This document shows positions 27,864-35,748 of a DNA stretch of 64,000 nt, piece after piece. Numbering within the stretch: the stretch's first letter is position 1; every line of letters starts with the position of its first letter. Location: contig NZ_CP176366.1 in assembly GCF_046244385.1 (NCBI RefSeq), positions 992,001 to 1,056,000 on the forward strand, read 5' to 3'. Both the position numbers and the translations under genes were made by a program. The notes beneath the pieces are model-generated. The model saw only the letters and a list, made by a program, of their open reading frames with translations. It ran no database searches and had not been told where the DNA came from. The stretch comes from Methanospirillum stamsii. Lineage in GTDB: Archaea; Halobacteriota; Methanomicrobia; Methanomicrobiales; Methanospirillaceae.

Positions 27864-28610
27864 TTATTGTGAGGGAAGGGGAAGTGATTTTTTGAGTTTA
27901 TCGATGATTGTTTGATCAAGACCGGTTGTTTCTATTACAAACTCATCATTCATACCTTTGGAAAGGAGGTTTTTTGCAACGGTTTCTTTTGCTTTCTCCA
28001 TTCCCTTCTTCATCCCTTCTTGCAGTCCCTCCTCTTTCGCTTCATACATTCTTGTACCTGATCATGAAGAAACATCTCTCTAGCTTCATAGAGTCGCCGG
28101 TTTTCTTCATCAAGACTCATAACCTGTTGAGAATGATGTGCTTTTTGAATTGCGGGTTTGTCTTCAGATGTTATAATTATCTCCTCTTCCTTCTATTCTC
28201 CCTCTGTCCTCAGCGTCCTTAATCACTTTCAACATTCGTAACTCCTCTAAAAGTTCATTCAGTATTTCTTTATCGACAATTTAGTTTGATAATAACAGGG
28301 TAAATTCGCGAACCTTGTTTCAGTGTCTTTCATCAGGTAATTGTTTTTCAGGTTCAATCATCTTTTTGAACAGTTCAGTTGTGGTGGGCCTGCTCTTCAT
28401 GAGTGGAAGGGATACCTGTTCTAACTCCTTTCGAACTCCCCGTTCTCAAGTGCACCCTTAACCTTTACTATTGGTGTATCAATGTCCTGTTCAATAAGCA
28501 CGATCAGTTTTCCATTATTCAGGACTGCTGGATCTCATATTTTGTCCCTGAAGATCCAAGAGGAGGAGTTAGCACGACCATGTGAATGGATTCGAATACC
28601 ACTCATAGAG
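27864..28610 (-). pseudogene. Degenerate Rpn-like (recombination-promoting nuclease/transposase family) gene remnants
   Basis: The minus strand encodes MSLDEENRRLYEAREMFLHD (around 28115-28050), then after a frame change MYEAKEEGLQEGMKKGMEKA, ending at 27864. This is the characteristic C-terminus of Rpn-family proteins. Further upstream are out-of-frame pieces such as MKSRPTTTELFKKMIEPEKQ and NNGKLIVLIEQDIDTPIVKV, interrupted by several stops, that I cannot place in a family. They may belong to a second dead gene. No intact catalytic PD-(D/E)xK core is visible. Confidence 0.55.
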
Positions 28611-28653
28611 CAGGCTAACATAAAAAAGAATCAAATTGGATTGTGATTTAGGA

Positions 28654-28987
28654 TTATTGTTTATCACTCAGTATAACTTCAATCTCTTTCTTAAGGAAGG
28701 GAATATCAGATATCACAGCATTCCATACCTCATTCAAATCAACACCAAAGTACTGATGAACAAGCAGATTTCGCATATCCACTATCTGCCTCCAGGGAAT
28801 CGAACGGTTTTGCTTCCGAAATTCCGATGAGATACCTGCTGATGCCTCTCCAATCTCTTGAATATAGTGAAGAACATACCTGAATCAGTTCATTCTCAAG
28901 AAACTCATCAAAATCAGCAGGTTGATATCTTTCAATATGATGAATAGCCTCTAAAATATCAGCGATCCGAGTAAGATCATCCCTCAT
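28654..28987 (-). pseudogene. HEPN (DUF86) gene with single-base frameshift
   Basis: From ATG 28987: MRDDLTRIADILEAIHHIER...FLENELIQV, then the frame changes near 28877. The continuation in the next frame is VLHYIQEIGEASAGISSEFR and DMRNLLVHQYFGVDLNEVW, ending at 28654. Loss of one G from a TGG codon (QVWVLHY) would explain it. The Rx4H RNase motif (RNLLVH) survives. It overlaps the intact nucleotidyltransferase upstream by 4 bases. If it is a sequencing error, the gene is whole; either way it is the toxin half of an MNT-HEPN pair. Confidence 0.8.
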
Positions 28988-29274
28988 AAAGGAACTGCCT
29001 CACGCATCACCTGATCAAATACCCGAGGCCTGAGTCCTCGATCACTCACAACATGAACCTGGACACCAAGAAGATCCTGAAGCTCATGCATGAGATCAGA
29101 ATGGAGAAATAGAGAGAATCCTGGCCCTGGATGAACAAGGAGATCAATATCAGAGGCCTCATCCTGACACCCACGTGCAACTGAACCAAAAATCCGGATG
29201 TCACTCACCCGGTATTTATCTGCAATATTGAGAATTTCATTGCGCCGTGACCGGACCATATCCAGCGTATACAT
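28984..29274 (-). CDS. MntA-type nucleotidyltransferase (antitoxin of HEPN toxin)
   Basis: 96 residues, complete for the family. The active-site signature is VSDIRIFGSVARGCQDEASD followed by IDLLV, that is GS...DxD. The C-terminus VQVHVVSDRGLRPRVFDQVM and REAVPL is typical. Family members transfer AMP to the HEPN toxin and neutralise it. It overlaps the frameshifted HEPN gene by 4 bases, so the antitoxin appears to have outlived its toxin. Confidence 0.85.
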   Translation of the reverse strand: MYTLDMVRSRRNEILNIADKYRVSDIRIFGSVARGCQDEASDIDLLVHPGPGFSLFLHSDLMHELQDLLGVQVHVVSDRGLRPRVFDQVMREAVPL

Positions 29275-29360
29275 AGTACCATATTGGATTTACAAAAAAT
29301 AAACCGTTGTATATTTCTGACCCATTGAAATAATAAAACGTGCATTCAATATTTAAAAAT

Positions 29361-29894
29361 ATGGGACAGTATCTTGCAACCGGCCTTACAGTTTCACTCT
29401 TTGTCAAAAAAGACAATAAGGATGTTGAATTATCGCAGATCAAATCCGCGATCTCTTTTCTATACCCACTCGAACTCTTTACCGAGGATCATCAGGAACA
29501 GTATTTCTGCTGGTTTGTGAACCCTTCCCTGTTGGAAGATCGATTTTCTGATTTTATTAGGGCGTATCTCACACTCTATGGGGATAGTGCTGAAAAAATC
29601 GATGAACTCATCACTGCACTTGATTCCTGTCAATCTATTGATGAAATGGGAACTCTGGCTCAGAATAAATCGTTTTATAACTTCCAGTGGGATGAATACG
29701 GCCACCCCTTTTACGTAGAACTCCCGTATGGCAGGCGGTTAGAATTATTACACATAGATATTATTCTTACAATGGATGGGAAGATCAATACAGAAGGAAT
29801 CGGCCAGTTTCTTACATTGACCACTTCCTGTCTTCGACAGGCCTTTTCTCAGTATCCTCCGGCAGCTGTGCTGAATGCCTATTTGACAGGATGA
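29361..29894 (+). CDS. Conserved-looking protein of unknown function
   Basis: I do not recognise a family. The 177-residue product begins MGQYLATGLTVSLFVKKDNK (start chosen at 29361; an ATG 21 bases earlier is in frame). It is soluble, acidic, without signal peptide or membrane helix, and has a mixed alpha/beta character with aromatic-rich segments such as FYNFQWDEYGHPFYVELPYG. Coding-like composition and length argue that it is real. It stands alone between the MNT gene (divergent) and a 530-base non-coding stretch. Confidence 0.65.
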   Translation: MGQYLATGLTVSLFVKKDNKDVELSQIKSAISFLYPLELFTEDHQEQYFCWFVNPSLLEDRFSDFIRAYLTLYGDSAEKIDELITALDSCQSIDEMGTLAQNKSFYNFQWDEYGHPFYVELPYGRRLELLHIDIILTMDGKINTEGIGQFLTLTTSCLRQAFSQYPPAAVLNAYLTG

Positions 29895-30424
29895 TTATCA
29901 GATACATCCAGTATTGAGGGGATTGTGAGAACCCGAGCGGTATGGATATCCCAATTTTCTCAGTAGATATATATGATTTAACTTTTCAAATGCCGATTAT
30001 CCCTTTCCTAATCCCCGATAAATAACTCCCTCACATGGATTGAATAAATTTTTGAAATCAATGCACACAGGAGTCTGCATATACCCAGATAACTCCTGGA
30101 TATCTAGTTCTTAAAGAAATATCCAGTAAAATCTCTTTAAAAAATGCATCCACAGAAGCACGGAGAGGGAGGATCTCAACCCCGCCCACATTGAACATGT
30201 ACCTATCGAGAATAGACCATTACCGTCAATCTACAGCATCGGTTTTAATAGAGATAAAATTAATCAGAGCCCATTTTGACTTATTTACAACATCAGAGGA
30301 TATGACTCTTTAAAAAACGGATAATCGGGACTTATTTCCGGAAATAGACCCGGAATAGATCGGAAGAAAGTAAGAGGAGGAGTAAGTCCATACCTATATA
30401 ATAAAGGAAGGAGGAAAAATAGAT
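29895..30424. other. Non-coding stretch containing repeat copy B
   Basis: 530 bases with no convincing frame. Its one recognisable element is the second copy of the two-block repeat at 30151-30245. The remainder is AT-rich and without clear hairpins or promoter elements that I can defend. Confidence 0.4.
30151..30245. repeat. Intergenic repeat element, copy B
   Basis: It matches copy A (27612-27705) in two blocks, CACAGAAGCACGGAGAGG with GAGGATCTC, and ACCGTCAATCTA with TCGGTTT, at nearly identical spacing. Conservation of the ends with a variable middle suggests a decayed mobile or regulatory element. CACAGA/CACGGAG motifs of this kind recur in intergenic DNA of many prokaryotes, so chance is unlikely, but the function is unknown. 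Confidence 0.5.
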
Positions 30425-30688
30425 TTATATCTGGGATGCCGTTATCAGCCAGGTGGTACTATTGGAGTAACTGTACCGTTCAATTTTAAACTCATGACAC
30501 ATTTCAGCAAGTAATGCCATATTCGTACCAACTTCTTTTGAAGAGAGGCCGGTATCCTTGGCGATATACTTAGACTTGAAAAAATTTGCACCAGGTTTTA
30601 CAGTATTTTTCAGGTAATTCATCAGGCAGATCTGTCTTTCATTATATGTTGTGTCAAACTTGCTTTGTAGAAGCATATCTATCTCCAT
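30425..30688 (-). CDS. Small winged-helix-like DNA-binding protein
   Basis: About 87 residues from ATG 30688 (MEIDMLLQSKFDTTYNERQ); a start 39 bases further upstream is open but adds an unlikely hydrophobic leader. The core FFKSKYIAKDTGLSSKEVGT reads as a helix-turn-helix, and the end YSYSNSTTWLITA resembles the wing of short archaeal winged-helix proteins also seen in haloarchaea. No ligand or catalytic domain. A structured segment and a perfect palindrome lie upstream and could be its targets; this is inference. Confidence 0.65.
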   Translation of the reverse strand: MEIDMLLQSKFDTTYNERQICLMNYLKNTVKPGANFFKSKYIAKDTGLSSKEVGTNMALLAEMCHEFKIERYSYSNSTTWLITASQI

Positions 30689-30754
30689 AAATACTGTTCT
30701 TGTTGTTAGTAGGAGGAAACCGGCCATATCATCGGCCGGATGAAGTTAGGTTCT

Positions 30755-30925
30755 GGTCAGGAGAGGAGAATCCGGAGGACATGAAACACCCCTCCTGACC
30801 GGGGATGTTTCTTTTACAAGATGAGATGGATGCAACATTTGTAGGAGGACATGTTGAACGCTACTCACCTACAGAGATCCTGCCTTGGGTTTCCGGTTAC
30901 CCGGATGTTTAAGGCAGGTCTCTTT
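30755..30925. ncRNA. Candidate structured RNA or leader with successive inverted repeats
   Basis: Three inverted repeats occur in 170 bases: GGTCAGGAG (30755-30763) with CTCCTGACC (30792-30800); TGTAGG (30840-30845) with CCTACA (30868-30873); and a stem of about 12 bp, GAGAtCCTGCCTT (30875-30887) with AAGGCAGGtCTC (30911-30922), enclosing a second stem TCCGG/CCGGA. No open frame covers it. It might be a small RNA on either strand or a leader of the winged-helix gene on the minus strand. I cannot match it to a known RNA class. Confidence 0.4.
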
Positions 30926-31343
30926 GTGACATACAAGTGTTGTCTGAAACAGTGTATAAGCGATATAGATAAAACCGCTGGAAAATAGTCTGAAACTCCA
31001 TTCAAGTGAATTTTCTCATTAATTCAGTGAAGAAATCTCAAATCTTCTCCCCTGAATAAACAAGAAACTTTCCGGTGGTTGCATCTGGTTTATTAATGAG
31101 ACGGGGACTTTCAAAAAAATAATAAAATGATAACTAATTTCCCATAACCGATTGTTTTAAACAGTTGCAACCGGTTGCAACACTTGTTTCATGAGCATGC
31201 TACACAAAATTTCTCACATGCTCCATACCCAACGTGAGCGGTTACGCGGGGAGGATCATCATCATCATGCCTGGGAATAAGATGACATGAAATATTTAAC
31301 AGAGTTTTAACCGGTTGTAGTACCAACATTCAGGTGATTATTC
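30926..31343. other. Intergenic region upstream of gpmA with palindromic elements
   Basis: 418 bases without a gene. It holds the perfect palindrome at 31164-31181, a related half at 31305-31320 just upstream of the gpmA start, and an AAATATTTAAC TATA-like stretch around 31290-31300. The rest is AT-rich with no frame I would call. Confidence 0.4.
31164..31181. promoter_or_regulatory. Perfect 18-bp palindrome, candidate operator
   Basis: GTTGCAACCGGTTGCAAC is its own reverse complement. Related sequence occurs at 31305-31320 (TTTTAACCGGTTGTAG), 24 bases before the gpmA ATG, and at 48190-48211 (TTGCAACTGGTTGCAACCGG), after mmp7. The length and symmetry fit a dimeric regulator site. The regulator is unknown; it is not the NrpR or MsvR consensus as I know them. 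Confidence 0.5.
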
Positions 31344-32090
31344 ATGTATACGCTGGTTCTGATTCGTCATGGAGAAAGCCTCTGGAACCGGGAAAACCGG
31401 TTTACCGGCTGGCGTGATGTTGATCTCTCTCCCCAGGGCATTGAAGAGGCACGATCTGCCGGAAAAGCACTCAGGGAGCAGGGTCTTGATTTTGATATGG
31501 CATATACATCAGTTCTGAAACGGGCTATCAGGACACTCTGGCTTATTCAGGAAGAGATGGACCTTATGTGGATGCCGGTTATCAGGACCTGGCGGCTTAA
31601 TGAACGACATTACGGTGCTCTTACTGGCCTTAATAAGACCGAGACGGTGGAGAAGTACGGAGAGGAGCAGGTACACATCTGGAGAAGAAGTTATGATATC
31701 CCGCCACCTGCCTACAACCCGGATGACCAGGACAATCCGGCCTTTCACCGCCGGTACCAGGAGATTCAGAGAAGCGACCTTCCTATGACCGAGTGCCTGA
31801 AAGACACCGTTGCACGATTTATCCCCTACTGGAATGATGAGATTGCTCCGGCAGTTAGATCAGGAAAACAGGTTCTCATCACCGCTCACGGAAACAGCCT
31901 GCGGGCCTTAGTCAAACATCTTGACCAGATCTCTGATGCAGATATCCCTGATCTGAACATTCCAACCGGAATCCCCCTGGTGTACGAACTTGATGCAAAC
32001 CTCAAACCTATAAAGCACTATTATCTTGGTGACGAGGAGAAGGTAAAAGCCGCCATGGAAGCGGTGAAAAACCAGGGAAAAGCAAAATAA
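31344..32090 (+). CDS. gpmA: 2,3-bisphosphoglycerate-dependent phosphoglycerate mutase
   Basis: 248 residues interconverting 3- and 2-phosphoglycerate in gluconeogenesis/glycolysis. The phosphohistidine motif LIRHGESLWNRENRFTGW is at residues 6-23, and the second catalytic region ITAHGNSLRALVKHL is near 183, both intact, as are the RLNERHYGAL and RRSYDIPPP substrate-loop blocks of the dPGM family. Archaea generally use the cofactor-independent ApgM enzyme, so a bacterial-type dPGM is unusual and suggests transfer. The stop abuts the convergent pdxT stop with no gap. Confidence 0.93.
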   Translation: MYTLVLIRHGESLWNRENRFTGWRDVDLSPQGIEEARSAGKALREQGLDFDMAYTSVLKRAIRTLWLIQEEMDLMWMPVIRTWRLNERHYGALTGLNKTETVEKYGEEQVHIWRRSYDIPPPAYNPDDQDNPAFHRRYQEIQRSDLPMTECLKDTVARFIPYWNDEIAPAVRSGKQVLITAHGNSLRALVKHLDQISDADIPDLNIPTGIPLVYELDANLKPIKHYYLGDEEKVKAAMEAVKNQGKAK

Positions 32091-32687
32091 TCAGGAAAGA
32101 GAGAGCACTTTTTTCAGGAAGTACTCATGCATCCGGAGGTCATGACTGATCTCCGGGTGAAAGGATAAAATTAATTTTTTTTGCTGCCTGGCTGCGACGA
32201 TCCCCTGAGGTATCTCAGCCAGGACGGTTACATCAGATCCGGCGCTGGTAATAACTGGGGCCCTGATAAAAACCGCATGAAAGGGTTTCTCAAACCCGGT
32301 TATCTTGAGATCTGCTTCAAAAGATTCCCGCTGTCTTCCAAATGCGTTCCTGCTGACAGTAATGTCAAGCAGGTCAAGGGGGGAAAAGCGTGTCTCATCT
32401 ATGAGGTTCCTGGCTGCACATACCATCCCGGCACAGGTTGCAAAAATTCCTCCCTGAAATTCCCTGATAACATCCCGCATCCGGTTCTTGTCAATAAGTC
32501 GCATAATGGTGGTTGATTCACCACCAGGTATCGCAAGGGCCAAAAGAGAAGGAATCTCATCCGCTTTCCGGATAGGAATTACCGGAATGTCCAGATCCAG
32601 ACCTTTAATTGCAGACTCAAAGGCTCCGATGTGTTCAGATACATTGCCCTGGAGTGCCAGAACACCAATCGCAGTATTACCAGCCAC
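32091..32687 (-). CDS. pdxT: Pyridoxal 5'-phosphate synthase glutaminase subunit
   Basis: PdxT releases ammonia from glutamine and channels it to PdxS. It shows the glycine loop AIPGGESTTIMRL, the nucleophile region FATCAGMVCAA with the catalytic Cys, and the His-Glu pair in LSFHPEISHD. The GTG at 32687 (VAGNTAIGVLALQGN) fits the family start and overlaps the end of pdxS by 11 bases; the longer frame from 32729 adds non-homologous residues. About 198 residues, normal. It ends a minus-strand operon with purA, trm112, cbiB and pdxS. Confidence 0.93.
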   Translation of the reverse strand: MAGNTAIGVLALQGNVSEHIGAFESAIKGLDLDIPVIPIRKADEIPSLLALAIPGGESTTIMRLIDKNRMRDVIREFQGGIFATCAGMVCAARNLIDETRFSPLDLLDITVSRNAFGRQRESFEADLKITGFEKPFHAVFIRAPVITSAGSDVTVLAEIPQGIVAARQQKKLILSFHPEISHDLRMHEYFLKKVLSLS

Positions 32688-33573
32688 GGTTTTGAAGCAC
32701 CTGATCGGGCGGAAGAGCATGAACATCAAGGCCTCTCATTGCATCTCCGAGACCCTTTGAAACCTCCGCAATCACGGCTGGTTCGTTCCAGTGATTTACT
32801 GCTTCAACAATTGCCTTTGCCATAAGCTCAGGCTGCTGTGACTTGAAGATACCGGAACCGACAAAGACTCCGTCACTGCCAAGCTGCATCATCAGTGCTG
32901 CATCTGCAGGAGTTGCAATACCTCCGGCAGAAAAGTTCACCACCGGAATCCGCTGTCGTTTAGCCGTCTCAATGACAAGTTCAGCAGGAGCCTCAAGTTC
33001 ACGTGCCCTCTTGACAAGTTCAATCTCCTCCATCCCTTTGAGTCTTCTTATCTCTGACAGGATGGTGCGATTGTGCCGAACTGCTTCAACAACATTTCCG
33101 GTACCGGCCTCTCCCTTCGTCCGGATCATGGCAGCTCCCTCATTTATCCTGCGCAGGGCTTCCCCAAGGTTTCTTGCACCACAGACAAAGGGGACGGTAA
33201 ACTTCGTCTTATCGATATGGTATTCTTCATCTGCAGGAGTCAGCACTTCTGACTCGTCAATCATATCAACGCCAAGTGCTTCAAGCACCTGTGCCTCAAC
33301 AAAATGACCAATCCGTGCCTTTCCCATGACCGGAATAGAGACGGTATCTATTATCTCAGTTATCTTTTTCGGGTCGGCCATCCGGGCAACACCACCCGCA
33401 GCCCTGATATCAGCAGGAACACGTTCAAGTGCCATAACTGCAACAGCTCCTGCGTCTTCTGCAATACCGGCCTGTTCGGCTGAAACAACGTCCATTATTA
33501 CGCCTCCCTTCTGCATGGAAGCAAATCCCCGTTTAATTAGTTCGGTGCCGAACCGGAGGTCTTCAAGTATCAT
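32677..33573 (-). CDS. pdxS: Pyridoxal 5'-phosphate synthase subunit PdxS
   Basis: The lyase subunit makes PLP from ribose 5-phosphate, glyceraldehyde 3-phosphate and ammonia. The N-terminus LEDLRFGTELIKRGFASMQK, the catalytic Lys region (VMGKARIGHFVEAQVLEALG) and MLRTKGEAGTGN-type block (MIRTKGEAGTGNVVEAV) are conserved. The ATG at 33573 overlaps the cbiB stop by 4 bases (ATGA); upstream in-frame codons to 33633 lie inside cbiB and are not family-like. 298 residues, standard length. Coupled with pdxT downstream. Confidence 0.96.
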   Translation of the reverse strand: MILEDLRFGTELIKRGFASMQKGGVIMDVVSAEQAGIAEDAGAVAVMALERVPADIRAAGGVARMADPKKITEIIDTVSIPVMGKARIGHFVEAQVLEALGVDMIDESEVLTPADEEYHIDKTKFTVPFVCGARNLGEALRRINEGAAMIRTKGEAGTGNVVEAVRHNRTILSEIRRLKGMEEIELVKRARELEAPAELVIETAKRQRIPVVNFSAGGIATPADAALMMQLGSDGVFVGSGIFKSQQPELMAKAIVEAVNHWNEPAVIAEVSKGLGDAMRGLDVHALPPDQVLQNRGW

Positions 33574-34490
33574 GTTCCGTATATATTGGATACACCGCCC
33601 CATAATAATAGCGTGACAGCAGCAAAAAAACAAAAAAGAAGGGTTGTTTCCCGAACGGTCCGGATTATTGAAGGCCCTGCTTCAAGAAACGTCTTTTCCT
33701 TCTTTCCTATCAGATATACGCCGGGTTTTTCAAACTGAATTCCTTCTCCACCAGCGATGAGTGACATCGGGATCCCCCCATTAAAACCGGGACGTTTCTT
33801 CCGGTCATGTTTCAATACTCTGACAGCAGGTTTGAGTCTTCTTTTCCATGCATAGACAACCAGGAGCACCAGTCCGCAAATTCTGGCCGGAATGAAAGAA
33901 AAAAGATCATCCATTCGTGCAGCCCACCATCCAAGATATCTCCGTTCATCCCGGTATCCCAGCATGGCATCCATGGTATTGACCGCCCGGTATAAAGCAG
34001 CACCAGGAAGACCTAGTAATATGAACCAGAATAACGGGGCGATGATACTGTCATTGAGGTTTTCTGCAACTGATTCATAAGCTGCGGAGAGAAGATGCTC
34101 ATCATCAAGGATAGTAGTATCCCGGGACACCAGCATTGAAGCCTTTCTGGCACGCTCATCAGAGGAGACAGCATCAGATACAGCCTGTGCATGTTCCTCC
34201 AATGCCCGAATGGCAAAACAGATCTTCAGCATAAACGGAGCAATAAGCAGATACAGGTACCAGGGAGCATAAACCTGAATTACAAAAAAAGGAGCACAAA
34301 ACAGGATTACAGTTAAAAACCACCCGACTATCCCGATGACCCGCTGGATTCTGACCGGATACCGTGAGGGCCGCCCCCACCAACCGATCCACCTCCCAAT
34401 GAGCGCTACCGGATGCAGAGATGTTTTTGGATCACCAGTTACCCTGTCAACTATAAGAGATAAAAAAAGAACAGGAATCTGGAGTATCAT
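33570..34490 (-). CDS. cbiB: Adenosylcobinamide-phosphate synthase
   Basis: Membrane enzyme attaching the aminopropanol arm to adenosylcobyric acid in cobamide biosynthesis, needed for the corrinoid cofactors of methyl transfer. 306 residues with the family blocks DRVTGDPKTSLHPVALIGRW, YESVAENLNDSIIAPLFW, and GAALYRAVNTMDAMLGYRDE, and several hydrophobic helices. It starts at the ATG whose first base overlaps the trm112 stop region (34490) and ends overlapping pdxS, so translation is probably coupled. Confidence 0.95.
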   Translation of the reverse strand: MILQIPVLFLSLIVDRVTGDPKTSLHPVALIGRWIGWWGRPSRYPVRIQRVIGIVGWFLTVILFCAPFFVIQVYAPWYLYLLIAPFMLKICFAIRALEEHAQAVSDAVSSDERARKASMLVSRDTTILDDEHLLSAAYESVAENLNDSIIAPLFWFILLGLPGAALYRAVNTMDAMLGYRDERRYLGWWAARMDDLFSFIPARICGLVLLVVYAWKRRLKPAVRVLKHDRKKRPGFNGGIPMSLIAGGEGIQFEKPGVYLIGKKEKTFLEAGPSIIRTVRETTLLFCFFAAVTLLLWGGVSNIYGT

Positions 34491-34672
34491 CAGGATGTTG
34501 TATTCTGGGGAAGAAGGTTTGGAATGCCTTCATCTATCGGGTAGGTGACAGAGCAGGCATGGCAGATTAAGGCTCCGGTCAGGATTTCCACATCATTTTC
34601 TTCGGTTACCACGAGTTCCAGATCCCCTTTGCAGACCGGACAACAGAGGATATCATTTAATTCTCTTTTCAT
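34490..34672 (-). CDS. Trm112-family zinc-ribbon protein
   Basis: 60 residues with a CxxC pair (CCPVCKGDLEL) and a second pair (CHACSVTYPIDEGIPNLLP), the Trm112 layout. Archaeal Trm112 activates several methyltransferases acting on tRNA, rRNA and release factor. It overlaps the purA stop by 4 bases (34669-34672) and its own stop meets the cbiB start, so it lies inside the operon. Which methyltransferase it serves cannot be read from this window. Confidence 0.85.
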   Translation of the reverse strand: MKRELNDILCCPVCKGDLELVVTEENDVEILTGALICHACSVTYPIDEGIPNLLPQNTTS

Positions 34673-35682
34673 TCGTATTCAGCCCGTATATCAATGATCT
34701 GAGAGAGTTCGGGCCCGGTAGAGATGAGTGTTATCGGTGCCCCGATATCTTCTTCGGCCTGTTTGAGGAAATCCTTTGCGGTTTTTGAAAGCTGGGAGAA
34801 TTCAGTCGCACCAAAACAGGTGGGATCCACATGGTCAATTCCGGTAATCGCCGCCTGGGTACAACCGTTTACCATCGCAGCATATCGTGCCATTTCGCTA
34901 TCCCAGTTACCTATACGTCGCTCACGTCCGGTAACGGTCCCAAACTCCTGTATCCCGATTTCATGTGCCAGCTTACTGGTCATCTCGGTTGAGAACGGAC
35001 CTTCACCCACCCTTGTGGGGAACGCCTTAAAAACCACAATAACGTCATCAACCCGTGTCGGCCCGACTCCGTTATCAGCAGCCATCTGTGCAGCACAGGT
35101 GTCCTTGCTGGTTACATAAGGATACGAACCAAAATAGAGTGAAATCCCAAATCCCTGGGTTCCTTCAATAACAACATTCTCTCCCTTATCAAGAGCAGTG
35201 TTTACTTCTCGTGGTACATCGACCAGATATTCATTCAGTTCAGGAATGTCACGCGCAAGCTTTGCAACCCGCATAGCACGGTCCCGGTTTGCCGGACCAC
35301 AACCGGTTCCGGTTGAACCTACCTTCTTGGAAAGGTGCGTGTTTGTTTTGTCCTCCTGGATGTGTGACTCTTCGATGATTGCACACCGGTTATCTAAAAA
35401 TATTCTCCCCTTTACCCCGAGAACATCAATCTCCTGCTTTAAAACACGGGGGTCTACAAGGACACCGGTCCCAATCATAAGCCTTGCATCAGGATACACA
35501 AATCCGGAAGGGCACATCCTAACGCCGAACTTTTTCTCACCGACCATAACGGTATGACCGGCATTCGGTCCTACACCCCCCCGGGTTATTATTGTGGGGC
35601 AGTCCTGGTGAGCAACATGGGAAACAATCTTTCCCTTCCCTTCATCACCAAAGTTACCACCTACGATTATTGTACAAGTCAT
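34669..35682 (-). CDS. purA: Adenylosuccinate synthetase (archaeal short type)
   Basis: Converts IMP and aspartate to adenylosuccinate with GTP. The P-loop-like GGNFGDEGKGKIVS lies at residues 8-21, followed by GPNAGHTV and the later block GERRIGNWD-like region (TGRERRIGNWDSEMARYA). At 337 residues it matches the compact archaeal form, shorter than the roughly 430-residue bacterial enzyme. First gene of the purA-trm112-cbiB-pdxS-pdxT run. There is a TTTATTTC-type AT-rich stretch upstream, but I do not call a promoter. Confidence 0.95.
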   Translation of the reverse strand: MTCTIIVGGNFGDEGKGKIVSHVAHQDCPTIITRGGVGPNAGHTVMVGEKKFGVRMCPSGFVYPDARLMIGTGVLVDPRVLKQEIDVLGVKGRIFLDNRCAIIEESHIQEDKTNTHLSKKVGSTGTGCGPANRDRAMRVAKLARDIPELNEYLVDVPREVNTALDKGENVVIEGTQGFGISLYFGSYPYVTSKDTCAAQMAADNGVGPTRVDDVIVVFKAFPTRVGEGPFSTEMTSKLAHEIGIQEFGTVTGRERRIGNWDSEMARYAAMVNGCTQAAITGIDHVDPTCFGATEFSQLSKTAKDFLKQAEEDIGAPITLISTGPELSQIIDIRAEYE

Positions 35683-35748
35683 CCAACCTATGGCATAGGA
35701 TAGCGGGAGAAATAAAGATTTAGATTTACAGATGATCGGAGATGGTGA

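Noticed and set aside
28403..28585. 60-codon plus-strand frame in the relic region
   Set aside because: It is the shadow of the degenerate minus-strand gene remnants.
30150..30200. A tRNA-like reading of CGGAGAGGGAGGATCTCAAC
   Set aside because: It superficially resembles the reverse complement of a tRNA 3' end, but no T-loop GTTCGAATC, anticodon arm or acceptor pairing can be built.
33573..33633. Extended N-terminus of pdxS
   Set aside because: It lies within cbiB, and the conserved family start MILEDLRFGTEL is at 33573.
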